From: Dyadobacter diqingensis | GTDB taxonomy: Bacteria; Bacteroidota; Bacteroidia; Cytophagales; Spirosomataceae | Assembly: GCF_024220585.1 (NCBI RefSeq) | Contig: NZ_JAMXKF010000006.1 | Location: 251,751 to 315,750 of the forward strand | Reading direction: 5' to 3' | DNA length: 64,000 nucleotides | Shown here: piece by piece, positions 28,988-37,884 of the stretch | Layout of the letters: every line of letters starts with the position of its first letter | Position numbering within the stretch: position 1 is the stretch's first letter | The notes under the pieces: generated by a model | What the model saw: the letters and a program-made list of their open reading frames with translations, nothing else | The model's database searches: none | Told to the model about the DNA's origin: nothing | Position numbers and translations under genes: made by a program

Positions 28988-29815
28988 ATGAAAACGATTT
29001 TTATAACCGGCGCATCAGCCGGACTGGGCAAAGCGACTGCTAAATTATTTCAATCGAAAGGCTGGAAAGTCATTGCAACCATGCGAACGCCGGAAAAAGA
29101 AACAGAATTGAATTTGCTGGAAAATGTAACCCTCTTACCACTAGACGTAACCAATATTACCCAAATTGATGCGACCGTCAAAGCGGTTACAGAGTCCGCT
29201 GACATTGACGTGGTATTCAACAACGCCGGATATGGCCTGATCGGTTCGCTGGAATCTTACACCGAAGAGCAGATAAGAAGTCAGTTTGAAACCAATTTCT
29301 TTGGCGTGATCTGGATCACCAAGGCATTTATCCCCTATTTTAAACAAAAAAGAAGCGGTCTTTTCATCACCACAACATCCATTTGCGGGCTGAGCACTTA
29401 TCCGCTTTCGTCGATATACAACGCTTCAAAATGGGCGTTGGAAGGTTGGAGTGAAAGTATGTCCTATGACCTGGCGGCATTCAATATTGGGATCAGAACG
29501 GTGGCGCCGGGCGGAATCAAAAGTAATTACATGAATGTGATGACCGTCACCGAAGACAAAGCCTATGACGGCCTGATGGAAAGGATGACTGAGGGTTTTA
29601 CGGACGGAACGCTTATGGAATTTTCAGACCCTGAGGTTATCGCAGCCGTTGTCTATCTGGCAGCGACCGATGAAAGCGACCAGATCCGGTATCTTGCAGG
29701 AAATGATGCAGTAAAAACCTATAACAAACGACTGGCAGAAGGCCCGGAATTGTTTCGGAAAAACCTCGCGAAATACCTGAAACTTGAAAGTCCTTTCCAA
29801 CCCACCACAGTATAA
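28988..29815 (+). CDS. Short-chain dehydrogenase/reductase
   Basis: The 275-residue classical SDR shows the nucleotide-binding TGASAGLG (residues 7-14), NNAGYG (about 78-83), and the catalytic Tyr144/Lys148 in YNASK, with the Ser of TTSICGLS upstream. It should oxidise or reduce an alcohol/ketone with NAD(P)(H); the substrate cannot be told. An AraC regulator gene follows 59 bases later in the same direction. SDR plus adjacent AraC is a common small unit in Bacteroidota, with the regulator controlling the SDR. Confidence 0.92.
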   Translation: MKTIFITGASAGLGKATAKLFQSKGWKVIATMRTPEKETELNLLENVTLLPLDVTNITQIDATVKAVTESADIDVVFNNAGYGLIGSLESYTEEQIRSQFETNFFGVIWITKAFIPYFKQKRSGLFITTTSICGLSTYPLSSIYNASKWALEGWSESMSYDLAAFNIGIRTVAPGGIKSNYMNVMTVTEDKAYDGLMERMTEGFTDGTLMEFSDPEVIAAVVYLAATDESDQIRYLAGNDAVKTYNKRLAEGPELFRKNLAKYLKLESPFQPTTV

Positions 29816-29874
29816 ATATAATAACTTGCATGGAAATCCCTCTGGCGGGTTTTCCATGCTAAGATGTAACACGT

Positions 29875-30792
29875 ATGAAATCAGAATCAAAACCACCTTT
29901 TATCTTCAATTCGATTTCCGAGTTACACCGGGCGCTGGGATTACCCAAACCGCTGCATCCGCTGGTAAGCCTGGTTGACTATTCGAATATTAAAAGTAAT
30001 ACGGATGAAATAGCCAAGGGCATGATACTGAACTTCTATAAAGTGTCATACAAGAAGAGTTTTCACGGAAAAATTAAATACGGACAGGGTAGTTATGATT
30101 TTGATGAAGGTGGGTTGTCTTTTATTTCGCCGAATCAGGTTATTTCTGCGGGAGAAAATAAGGCTGATTACAGCGGTTATACTTTATTATTCCATCCGGA
30201 TTTCATAAGAACCTATCCGTTGGGCAAAGGCATCCGGAATTACGGTTTTTTCTCTTATTCGGCGTCTGAGGCCCTTTATCTGTCGGAGCGTGAAAAAGAG
30301 ATTATCATTGGAATCTTCAAAAACATCGAACATGAACTGGGATTATCGATCGATGGTTTCAGCCAGGATATCATGATCAGTCAGATAGAACAATTACTGC
30401 ATTACAGCAACCGGTTCTATAACAGGCAGTTCATCACCCGAAAGGCTGCCCATAATGACCAGTTGACCAAACTGGAACGATTGCTTTCAGACTATTTTGA
30501 CAATCAGGAGACTTTGCTGAAAGGTTTGCCTTCTGTTCAATATCTTTCAGATCAGTTATGCGTATCTCCCCGATACATGAGTGATATGCTCCGCTCGCTG
30601 ACAGGTCAGAACACCCAGCAGCATATCCATCAAAAAATGATAGAAAAAGCAAAGGAAATTTTAAGCACAACTGATCTGACCGTTGCAGAGATTGCTTACC
30701 AGCTTGGTTTTGAGCACCCTCAGTCGTTTAATAAGATTTTCAAAAGAAAAACAAATGTCTCTCCCGTCGAATTCCGGCAGTCGTTTAATTGA
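29875..30792 (+). CDS. AraC family transcriptional regulator
   Basis: The 305-residue protein has a cupin-like N-terminal part (GLSFISPNQVISAGE, YTLLFHPDFIRTYPLG) and a C-terminal AraC DNA-binding domain at about 205-300. Its two helix-turn-helix units are VQYLSDQLCVSPRYMSDMLR and VAEIAYQLGFEHPQSFNKIF. It lies just downstream of the SDR gene and probably acts on the 21 bp-spaced repeats at 28898-28929. A weak terminator follows. Confidence 0.92.
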   Translation: MKSESKPPFIFNSISELHRALGLPKPLHPLVSLVDYSNIKSNTDEIAKGMILNFYKVSYKKSFHGKIKYGQGSYDFDEGGLSFISPNQVISAGENKADYSGYTLLFHPDFIRTYPLGKGIRNYGFFSYSASEALYLSEREKEIIIGIFKNIEHELGLSIDGFSQDIMISQIEQLLHYSNRFYNRQFITRKAAHNDQLTKLERLLSDYFDNQETLLKGLPSVQYLSDQLCVSPRYMSDMLRSLTGQNTQQHIHQKMIEKAKEILSTTDLTVAEIAYQLGFEHPQSFNKIFKRKTNVSPVEFRQSFN

Positions 30793-30914
30793 TGTCTTGT
30801 GGCGAATTTCGAAGATAAACTTTGTCTCAAAAATATAACATTTGGATCGGCGAAATCCCCTGACTGATCCTTAAATGATATAAAATTGCATTTTGGTGAC
30901 TTTGACTTAAAAAT

Positions 30915-30940
30915 CTTTCCTAATTTTAAGGAAGTTTTTT
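30915..30940 (+). terminator. Short hairpin with T-run upstream of the GH lipoprotein gene
   Basis: A 6 bp stem (30916-30921 with 30929-30934, one G-U pair) and a 7-base loop are followed by six T. It may end the AraC transcript. It lies only 25 bases before the next start, so it could instead be an attenuator in that gene's leader. Confidence 0.45.
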
Positions 30941-30964
30941 ATTTACAAAAGCGTCATTCGTCTG

Positions 30965-32287
30965 GTGATTTCCCAAACTCCTATCCTGCTAAAATTACAT
31001 TTTTTGTTTCTGCTCACGATATGCGTCAGTGCATGCAAAGACAGCGACAAAAAATCGGGCAGTGGGAAAGTACATATTGAAAAAGTTAACGGGAGATATA
31101 CTGTTTACAGAAACGGAAAGCCTTTTCAAATCAAAAGTGCCAGCGGCGATTCCCATTTCAAAACGCTTAGTGACTGCGGCGGAAATACGATCAGAACCTG
31201 GGATACAACACATCTGGGTGTGATTCTGGACAGTGCGGCAAAAAATCATCTGACGGTTATCGTCGGTCTTCCGGTTGTCAACAACAACGACCATACGTTT
31301 TACCCGAATCCTGCAAAAGTAAAATCTCAGCATCAGGCTTTCACTGCAATCGTTAACCGATACAAAAACCACCCGGCGCTGCTTATGTGGTGTGTTGGCA
31401 ATGAGCTGGATTTCCCCTACGGCCTTTCATATCATTCATTTTATCAGGCCTTCAACGCGCTTACCGGGATGATCCACCACGACGACCCGGATCACCCCGT
31501 AACGACCACCGTGCTTAATTTCAATTCAAAATATATTTTAAACCTGGTATTACGGTGCGATGTTGATTTCATTTCATTCAATATTTTCAGCAGGCTGCCG
31601 CAGCTTCGGCAAGAGCTGAAAGATATTCTATGGATTTGGAATGGACCTTATATGCTGCTGGAATGGGGAGTTAACGGTCCCTGGAAGGGTACGGAACAAA
31701 CGGAATGGGGCGCCTATATTGAAGATACCAGCAAGAAAAAAGCCGAAATTTATAAAGACCGTTACGAAAAAGATATGCCGTTCGATGACCCAAGATTTCT
31801 TGGCGCATCGGTATTTTTCTGGGGAAACAAACAGGAAACAACGCATACGTGGTTCAGCATTTTTGACGAAACAGGTGCCGCTTCCGAAGCTGTCGGTACG
31901 ATGCAATGGCTATGGACCGGAAAAAAAACGGATGAAAAATACCCGGATGTTAAATACATGCTTTTGAATGAAAAAGGTGCAAGGGATAATGTTATGCTGG
32001 ATGCCAGTGCGATAGCATCGGCCGAGGTGCTGATGTTCAGTCATTCTGAAAAAATCAAAAAAATAAGCTGGAATATTTTCCGCGAAGACTGGTACAGAAA
32101 AAACAACGAGAACAGCACGCGAAAACTTAAACCGCTAGAAAACGGGATTCAGTCTGAGAACAGTTTGAAGGTAACCTTTACAGCTCCTTCGGAGGAAGGC
32201 CCTTATCGCCTTTTTGCAACCATTTATAACGAGAACGGCCATTTTGCCTCCTGTAATACACCATTTTATGTAATTAGTGCCAAATGA
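30965..32287 (+). CDS. Clan A glycoside hydrolase-like lipoprotein (GH2/GH5 type barrel)
   Basis: This 440-residue protein begins at GTG 30965; there is no earlier ATG that gives a signal peptide, and the next hydrophobic stretch LLKLHFLFLLTICVSAC ends in a lipobox (Cys24). The barrel shows the clan A acid/base Glu147 in WCVGNELDF and the likely nucleophile Glu233 in MLLEWGVNGPW, so it looks catalytically competent. A beta domain follows from about 350. Its stop overlaps the ATG of the glycosyltransferase gene by four bases (ATGA), indicating translational coupling. I infer that it trims or remodels the polysaccharide made by that synthase; the substrate is unknown. Confidence 0.82.
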   Translation: MISQTPILLKLHFLFLLTICVSACKDSDKKSGSGKVHIEKVNGRYTVYRNGKPFQIKSASGDSHFKTLSDCGGNTIRTWDTTHLGVILDSAAKNHLTVIVGLPVVNNNDHTFYPNPAKVKSQHQAFTAIVNRYKNHPALLMWCVGNELDFPYGLSYHSFYQAFNALTGMIHHDDPDHPVTTTVLNFNSKYILNLVLRCDVDFISFNIFSRLPQLRQELKDILWIWNGPYMLLEWGVNGPWKGTEQTEWGAYIEDTSKKKAEIYKDRYEKDMPFDDPRFLGASVFFWGNKQETTHTWFSIFDETGAASEAVGTMQWLWTGKKTDEKYPDVKYMLLNEKGARDNVMLDASAIASAEVLMFSHSEKIKKISWNIFREDWYRKNNENSTRKLKPLENGIQSENSLKVTFTAPSEEGPYRLFATIYNENGHFASCNTPFYVISAK

Positions 32288-35200
32288 ATAAAACAATTAC
32301 CGTAAAACCTCCTTCCGGAAGGGAACTCATAACCCTGCGCCTCATGATATTTCTTGGCGTAGTTTCGATGTGGTTTTTTCTGGATACCATGCTTTCACAT
32401 GCGGTCAGGGGAAATACGGTTTTGTACTGGATGCTGGTCACTACTTTCGTTTTTGGCGGGCTTAAAATACTCCATGAATGGGCACATTATTTTTATATAA
32501 CGGTTCCGAAAACGCCTCCGCAGACCAAAACGTACAGTGTCGATATTTTCACTACGTTCTGTGCCGGCGAACCGATTCAGATGATTGAGGAAACCCTGAC
32601 AGCACTTCAGGCCATCACTTATCCCCATAAAACTTATCTCTGTGACGAAGCTGATGATCCCTATTTACGGGAACTGTGTAAGCGACTCGGCGTTTATCAC
32701 GTCACAAGAACACTAAAAATCAATGCCAAGGCGGGTAATATCAACAATGCGCTGAGCCAGTCGGACGGAGAATTATGTGTCGTGCTTGATCCGGATCACG
32801 TGCCCTTCCCGGATTTTCTTGATCCGATTGTTTCTCATTTCAACAATCCCGAGGTTGGCTTTGTGCAAATTGTACAGGCCTATAAAAACCACAACGAAGG
32901 CCTGATCGCCAAAGGCGCTGCCCAGCAAACCTATCAGTTTTATGGTCCGATGATGATGACCATGAATAAGTACGGTACCGTGCAGGCCATTGGCGCTAAT
33001 TGTACTTTCAGACGCACCGCCCTCGAATCAATCGGCGGACACGCGGCCGGACTGGCGGAAGATATGCACACGTCCATGCAGCTTCATGCCAAGAGGTGGA
33101 AATCCGTTTATGTACCAGCCGTGCTGGCCCGCGGACTGGTACCATCCACATTGTCTGCATATTATCAACAGCAATTGAAATGGTCAAGAGGTGTTTTTGA
33201 TTTGCTGGTCATTGCATACCCAAGACTATTCAAACAATTCACCTGGCAACAGAAACTCCATTATGCGTTTATACCGATGCATTATGTTTCAGGTCTCATA
33301 TTTCTGATCAATTTCCTTATCCCGGTTATCTCGTTGTTCTTCAACGAAAGTCCGGTATACATTAACCTCTTTGAGTTTGGGTTGGTGTTGTTACCCCTTT
33401 CGGCCTCAATAATTCTGATCAGGCATTATGTACAGTATTGGGTGATGGAAGACGAGGAAAGAGGATTTCACGTCGTCGGCGGACTGCTGATGATCGGAAC
33501 CTGGTGGGTATTTATCACCGGCCTGGTTTATACAATTCTCCAGAAAAAAGTCCCTTACGTACCCACGCCAAAAGAAGGAAATGAAGACACGAACTGGATC
33601 CTCAATGTGCCCAATGCGATTATCCTCGCTTTGTCGCTAAGCGCGATTGGATATGGACTGTCGACAGACTGGAACCCCTATAACCTTGCCATGGCCGGGT
33701 TTGCTTCCATGAACTGTTTTTTCATGGTTTTTGTCATTGCAGCCAGCCGGCAGCAACACGTACAAAAATGGAGTACGAGGTACAAATTGCTGCGTAATTC
33801 CATGAAACAGATTCGTGAAATCAAAGGATATTTCTGGATTCTTCGCCGCCGTATTTATGCAGGAGTACGATCAATGGCCCTGTTAATCAGCACCATGTTA
33901 CTGTGCACGCTGGTTTATTTTAACTATTCGGGAGATAACATTGAGCAGTCAGACTTAAAGTCCGCTGATCGTAACACCTCCTTTTTTCTTGGCACTCATT
34001 TAGCCGAAAATCAAAATCCGGGCAATCTATTAAAAGACATCAGGAGGTTTCAAACCGACCGGAAAATTGGGTTGAATCTCATCGCGATTGACGTAAAATG
34101 GGGAGAAAAACTTGAAAATATTGCATCCACTTTGCAAACCATTGATTCGATCTATGCCAACGGCTCGATACCAATGATCACCTGGCGTCTGGATAAAAAT
34201 TTATCTTCAGGTTCGAAAACCCTGGTTGGTCCGGAAACCGTATTTGCTCGTCGTACCACCGATGGCCAATATGATGCATATCTTAAGGTATTTTCAGATC
34301 AGATCCGTTCGCTGAAACGGCCTGTTTATATTCGTTTTGAACCGGAATTGGCGAATGCAACCCAGCCTGATATATTTACAGCAGCGTGGAAATATATCTT
34401 CGATTTTTTTGCCAGTCATGGAGCCTATAACCTAATCCGGATTTGGCACGCACCACAGACCAAAGAACCAGAATCCTATTTCCCTGGAAAACCATATGTT
34501 GACTGGATCGCTTTGTCGTCACCAGCAGATTTCCCAAAGCAAGAGACTTTCGTCGGTTTGGGATTACCTCTCATGATCATTCAGCCGGATTCTTCAGCTC
34601 AGGACAAACTCTGGTTAAAAAATACACTGACGGAGGCTAAAAATATTTCCAGTCAGATACACGGACTTGTTTTGTCTGACACCTCCATTGATAGCGTTTC
34701 GGACAATGATTTAAGACAGTATCCTGGACACCAACGATTTGCAACGAATGACGGGTTATCGACGCTTTTAACCACATTCCTCCCGGTTCAACCTCAGTCT
34801 TCCCGGGATAAAACCAAGGCTGCTTTTGAGCATATCAAAGGGATTAATTATACCAAAGGACAAGAGTGGACTAAAAACGTGCGTGTTTTCACGAAAGATG
34901 AACTGACTGCTGATCTCGCTGAAATGAAGGCATTGGGTATTAATACGATTAAACATTATGGTCCCGGAATTTACGACCGCAATATTTTAAACTCTGCCAA
35001 GGAGGCTGATATAAATATTCATTATGGTTTCTGGATACCTCAGAATATTGATTTCAGAAAAGATACCGACCAGCTTGACGAACTGGCATCTGACATTTTA
35101 AACACGGTAAAAAATCATAAAGGAAATAAAAACATAACTGCGTGGAATATAGGCAACTCGGTCATGCAAGGACTGGAAAACAGTTATTTTAAACCTGAAT

Positions 35201-35955
35201 TGCTTTATCAGCAGGATGCTTATCTCTTGTGGCTTCGTCGACTTATTGACAACATAAAAAAAACAGACCCCAACCGGCCGGTAACCATAGATGTGTCGGT
35301 AACGGATGACCTGCCGTACGTAACAGGAAGGCTCCGTAGTTTCATTCCAAAAATTGATGCGGTCGGATTGGTGTTGAAAGATCAGCCGGTTTCCAAAGCA
35401 CAACTGCAAACATTGGGTCTGCCGTATTTCATCAGTTATGCCGAAGTGCCGGGTTATGAAAAATTGAAAGATAACAGTGCCGGCGTTTTCATATCAAACT
35501 GGCAGGATGAACAACTGACTGACCGGGTACAGTTGGACGGTATTAAAGATCTTGCCGGCCGTAAGAAATTGTCTTTCTTGAAGTTAAAAAATGACTGGAG
35601 TGTTGGCACGCCGCTACCGGCTGTTCCACTTGTGAAAATTCTGAAACCTGCGGCTGGAACATTTGAAGGCGCTGAACTTATCTACAATGCGCTGCTCCGG
35701 AAAAATGGTCAGTGGATACTTGCAAGCACAGCAGCTTCCGGTCTTACTTTCGAGTGGAAACTGGTTCGTACAGATGGGTTTGAGAATCCGGTTGATTTGG
35801 ATGAAGTCAGCAAAGGCCCCCGCTTGTCACTACAAATCCCCAAAAATCCATCGGAATACCGGCTTTATCTTTATGTGATTAAAGGCAAAACAGTCATTTC
35901 TGTTTGTAAATCAACGCTTAATACGCCACTCTCCTTTTCGAAAAATGTTGAATAA
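32284..35955 (+). CDS. Processive GT2 glycosyltransferase fused to two glycosidase-like domains
   Basis: The 1223-residue membrane protein has two N-terminal membrane segments, then a cellulose-synthase-like GT2 domain (about 80-310) with KAGNIN, the DxD pair Asp169/Asp171 in LDPDHV, AED in place of TED, and QQLKW (296-300) in place of QRxRW. More membrane segments follow to about residue 555. A GH26-like domain (about 564-840) keeps a Glu (688, in RFEPEL) but has Gln/Pro where GH26 proteins have the TEFG nucleophile. A GH2/GH5-like domain (about 849-1070) has Ser959 where the acid/base Glu should be (WNIGNS). Both glycosidase-like domains therefore look inactive and may bind or guide the glycan. 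A C-terminal beta domain ends the protein. Confidence 0.85.
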   Translation: MNKTITVKPPSGRELITLRLMIFLGVVSMWFFLDTMLSHAVRGNTVLYWMLVTTFVFGGLKILHEWAHYFYITVPKTPPQTKTYSVDIFTTFCAGEPIQMIEETLTALQAITYPHKTYLCDEADDPYLRELCKRLGVYHVTRTLKINAKAGNINNALSQSDGELCVVLDPDHVPFPDFLDPIVSHFNNPEVGFVQIVQAYKNHNEGLIAKGAAQQTYQFYGPMMMTMNKYGTVQAIGANCTFRRTALESIGGHAAGLAEDMHTSMQLHAKRWKSVYVPAVLARGLVPSTLSAYYQQQLKWSRGVFDLLVIAYPRLFKQFTWQQKLHYAFIPMHYVSGLIFLINFLIPVISLFFNESPVYINLFEFGLVLLPLSASIILIRHYVQYWVMEDEERGFHVVGGLLMIGTWWVFITGLVYTILQKKVPYVPTPKEGNEDTNWILNVPNAIILALSLSAIGYGLSTDWNPYNLAMAGFASMNCFFMVFVIAASRQQHVQKWSTRYKLLRNSMKQIREIKGYFWILRRRIYAGVRSMALLISTMLLCTLVYFNYSGDNIEQSDLKSADRNTSFFLGTHLAENQNPGNLLKDIRRFQTDRKIGLNLIAIDVKWGEKLENIASTLQTIDSIYANGSIPMITWRLDKNLSSGSKTLVGPETVFARRTTDGQYDAYLKVFSDQIRSLKRPVYIRFEPELANATQPDIFTAAWKYIFDFFASHGAYNLIRIWHAPQTKEPESYFPGKPYVDWIALSSPADFPKQETFVGLGLPLMIIQPDSSAQDKLWLKNTLTEAKNISSQIHGLVLSDTSIDSVSDNDLRQYPGHQRFATNDGLSTLLTTFLPVQPQSSRDKTKAAFEHIKGINYTKGQEWTKNVRVFTKDELTADLAEMKALGINTIKHYGPGIYDRNILNSAKEADINIHYGFWIPQNIDFRKDTDQLDELASDILNTVKNHKGNKNITAWNIGNSVMQGLENSYFKPELLYQQDAYLLWLRRLIDNIKKTDPNRPVTIDVSVTDDLPYVTGRLRSFIPKIDAVGLVLKDQPVSKAQLQTLGLPYFISYAEVPGYEKLKDNSAGVFISNWQDEQLTDRVQLDGIKDLAGRKKLSFLKLKNDWSVGTPLPAVPLVKILKPAAGTFEGAELIYNALLRKNGQWILASTAASGLTFEWKLVRTDGFENPVDLDEVSKGPRLSLQIPKNPSEYRLYLYVIKGKTVISVCKSTLNTPLSFSKNVE

Positions 35956-35956
35956 A

Positions 35957-37645
35957 CTACCGGTTATCTCCACTTAATGTTTGGATAAAGTGATTGAAAG
36001 TTTCTCTTTTGATACTCCAGTCCGGGGCGGGAATATTACCCCATACCTCAGGATTATCGGCCAGATTAAAATAGCAAACCCCATATATTTCCTTGTGGTT
36101 TTTAATAACATCTGCCGCATTTTCCATCCATTGCTGTTTGTAATCCTCAGGCCCCTTAACGCCGAATTCTGTTATAAAAACCGGTTTTCCTCCCAAGCGA
36201 ATACGGTTGAATTTGCGGTTATAAATCGTCCCGAACGACTCCTGTTTGGTCGGGTCCGTTATATTTTTATCCGGTAAGCCATAAATAGCCACGCTGACAA
36301 AATCCACTACGTCTTTGCCCGGCCACCACTCCATCGAACCACGATCACCTGCTGGTCCCCAGACTTTTTTAATATTACCGCCATTTGAGTTACCAAAATT
36401 CATGAAATAACGAAATGCCTTGATATACAACACCGGATCCTGGCTTTGCCAGGCGTAACGATGAATCGGAATTTCCATTTCATGAGCAAAACGGAGATAA
36501 ACCGTTCTTTTGGCAGAGGCAAGAATCCGGTATAACTCCCTGAATTCCTGATCATAAATACCGTTGATCGTGTTCAGCAGCACGTTTGTGTCTTTTCTTG
36601 CTTTTTGGTCACGCCATGGTTCAAAAGTCACGATAATATCGTGGTCACGTTTCATGATTGCCTCGAAATCCTTTTCAAATGTCCCCTCCTGTATATGTTG
36701 CAGATCAATAAAAACATGCTCCGTTCGTACAGACGGCGAGGAAACCAATAACATTTTAGGATCATAAGCGCCAATAACGGGTTTCGATAGCGACACAGGG
36801 AGCTTTCCTGACTCATCAATTTCCGCCGTTCCATATATGGTTGACGCTTCATTTTTTACTTCCTTTAAAGCGTTTGTTATGGCATCTTTCGTTAAAGAAT
36901 CCTGTTTTTCAACGCCCAGAATCAAAAGCGGTTTGTCCATAAAACGGACCCGGTGTATTTTCCTTTTTATCGCAGTTTTCAAATTCTGTTCGATCGGATA
37001 AGCGGTTGCCAAACTTTCTGATTTGCTGTGCAATGAAACACTCACGAGATCGACGGTCTCCTTGCCAGGCCAGTATTCCTCCGTACCCGGATATCCCGCA
37101 GGTCCCCAAACAATGCTTACGTTTTGCGATCCCATCTTACAAATGCGGGAAAAATGTTTAAATGCTTCAATATAATCATCCGGAGACTGATATTGCCACG
37201 CATAAAGCTGTACCGGCACTTCCATTTCAGGATTCCATCTTACCAAAACATTGTTCGGATGACGGGCCGTTACTTCACAAAACAATTTCAAAATTTCGTC
37301 AAATTCGCCATTTGCAACCTCTTTCAGTACAAGCTCGTTCGATCCCGACTGCATTTTAACAGTAATCATCACATCGTGCAGGCGATTCAACTCTGCTTCC
37401 AGTTTTTGCAGCGTGTCGCTATTGGCTGATTTGTCAAGTGTAATGCAAATATGCTGTAATGAATCTGCCGGATAATTCAAAAATTTACCCGAACGATCAT
37501 AAATTTCCAGAACAGGCTCCTTAAAATCATGATTTATAGCGCTCTGTCCTGTCTTATCTGTCAAAACAAAATCTCTAACCTTAAAAATGATCACACCAAG
37601 CACGATCAGTCCTACAATGAAAAATATGAGTTTTTTGTAATTCAT
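35957..37645 (-). CDS. Membrane-anchored tandem GH26 protein (inactive plus active copy)
   Basis: The 562-residue protein has an N-terminal membrane anchor (KLIFFIVGLIVLGVIIF) and two related GH26-type domains. The C-terminal one (about 300-560) keeps the catalytic pair: Glu389 in RFAHEMEI and Glu493 in FITEFGVK. The N-terminal one (about 60-270) shares VxWGPAGxxGxxEyWPGKxxVDxVSV but has PEM instead of HEM (Glu140 kept) and no Glu at the nucleophile position (LLILGVEK), so it is probably non-catalytic. GH26 enzymes cut beta-mannans and related beta-glycans. The gene is tail to tail with the glycosyltransferase, with one base between the stops. Confidence 0.85.
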   Translation of the reverse strand: MNYKKLIFFIVGLIVLGVIIFKVRDFVLTDKTGQSAINHDFKEPVLEIYDRSGKFLNYPADSLQHICITLDKSANSDTLQKLEAELNRLHDVMITVKMQSGSNELVLKEVANGEFDEILKLFCEVTARHPNNVLVRWNPEMEVPVQLYAWQYQSPDDYIEAFKHFSRICKMGSQNVSIVWGPAGYPGTEEYWPGKETVDLVSVSLHSKSESLATAYPIEQNLKTAIKRKIHRVRFMDKPLLILGVEKQDSLTKDAITNALKEVKNEASTIYGTAEIDESGKLPVSLSKPVIGAYDPKMLLVSSPSVRTEHVFIDLQHIQEGTFEKDFEAIMKRDHDIIVTFEPWRDQKARKDTNVLLNTINGIYDQEFRELYRILASAKRTVYLRFAHEMEIPIHRYAWQSQDPVLYIKAFRYFMNFGNSNGGNIKKVWGPAGDRGSMEWWPGKDVVDFVSVAIYGLPDKNITDPTKQESFGTIYNRKFNRIRLGGKPVFITEFGVKGPEDYKQQWMENAADVIKNHKEIYGVCYFNLADNPEVWGNIPAPDWSIKRETFNHFIQTLSGDNR

Positions 37646-37804
37646 TTAATATACGGGGAAAGTTTGGCGGCCTAAAAAATGCCATCGTGCCACATTTTAA
37701 GGCTTTTTCGATAAATATCATAAATCTGAGGCGTTTAATAAACCCCATGCGATACTTTCAGCTGCAATATTATTCTAAAAGCGTTTTGTTTTGTCAGCTT
37801 GATA

Positions 37805-37854
37805 ACAAAAAACGATGGTTTAGATTTGCGACATTGCAAACCCAAACCATCGTT
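37805..37854 (-). terminator. Intrinsic terminator of the symporter gene
   Basis: AACGATGGTTT (37811-37821) pairs with 37844-37854, with an inner TTTGC/GCAAA pairing. On the minus strand the stem is followed by TTTT. It ends the transcript from the symporter gene and separates it from the GH26 gene. Confidence 0.75.
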
Positions 37855-37884
37855 GTAATATACAAAACCAGGTTATATCTCTGT

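Noticed and set aside
37646..37884. Possible operon of the GH26 gene with the symporter gene
   Set aside because: A clear terminator for the symporter transcript lies between them.
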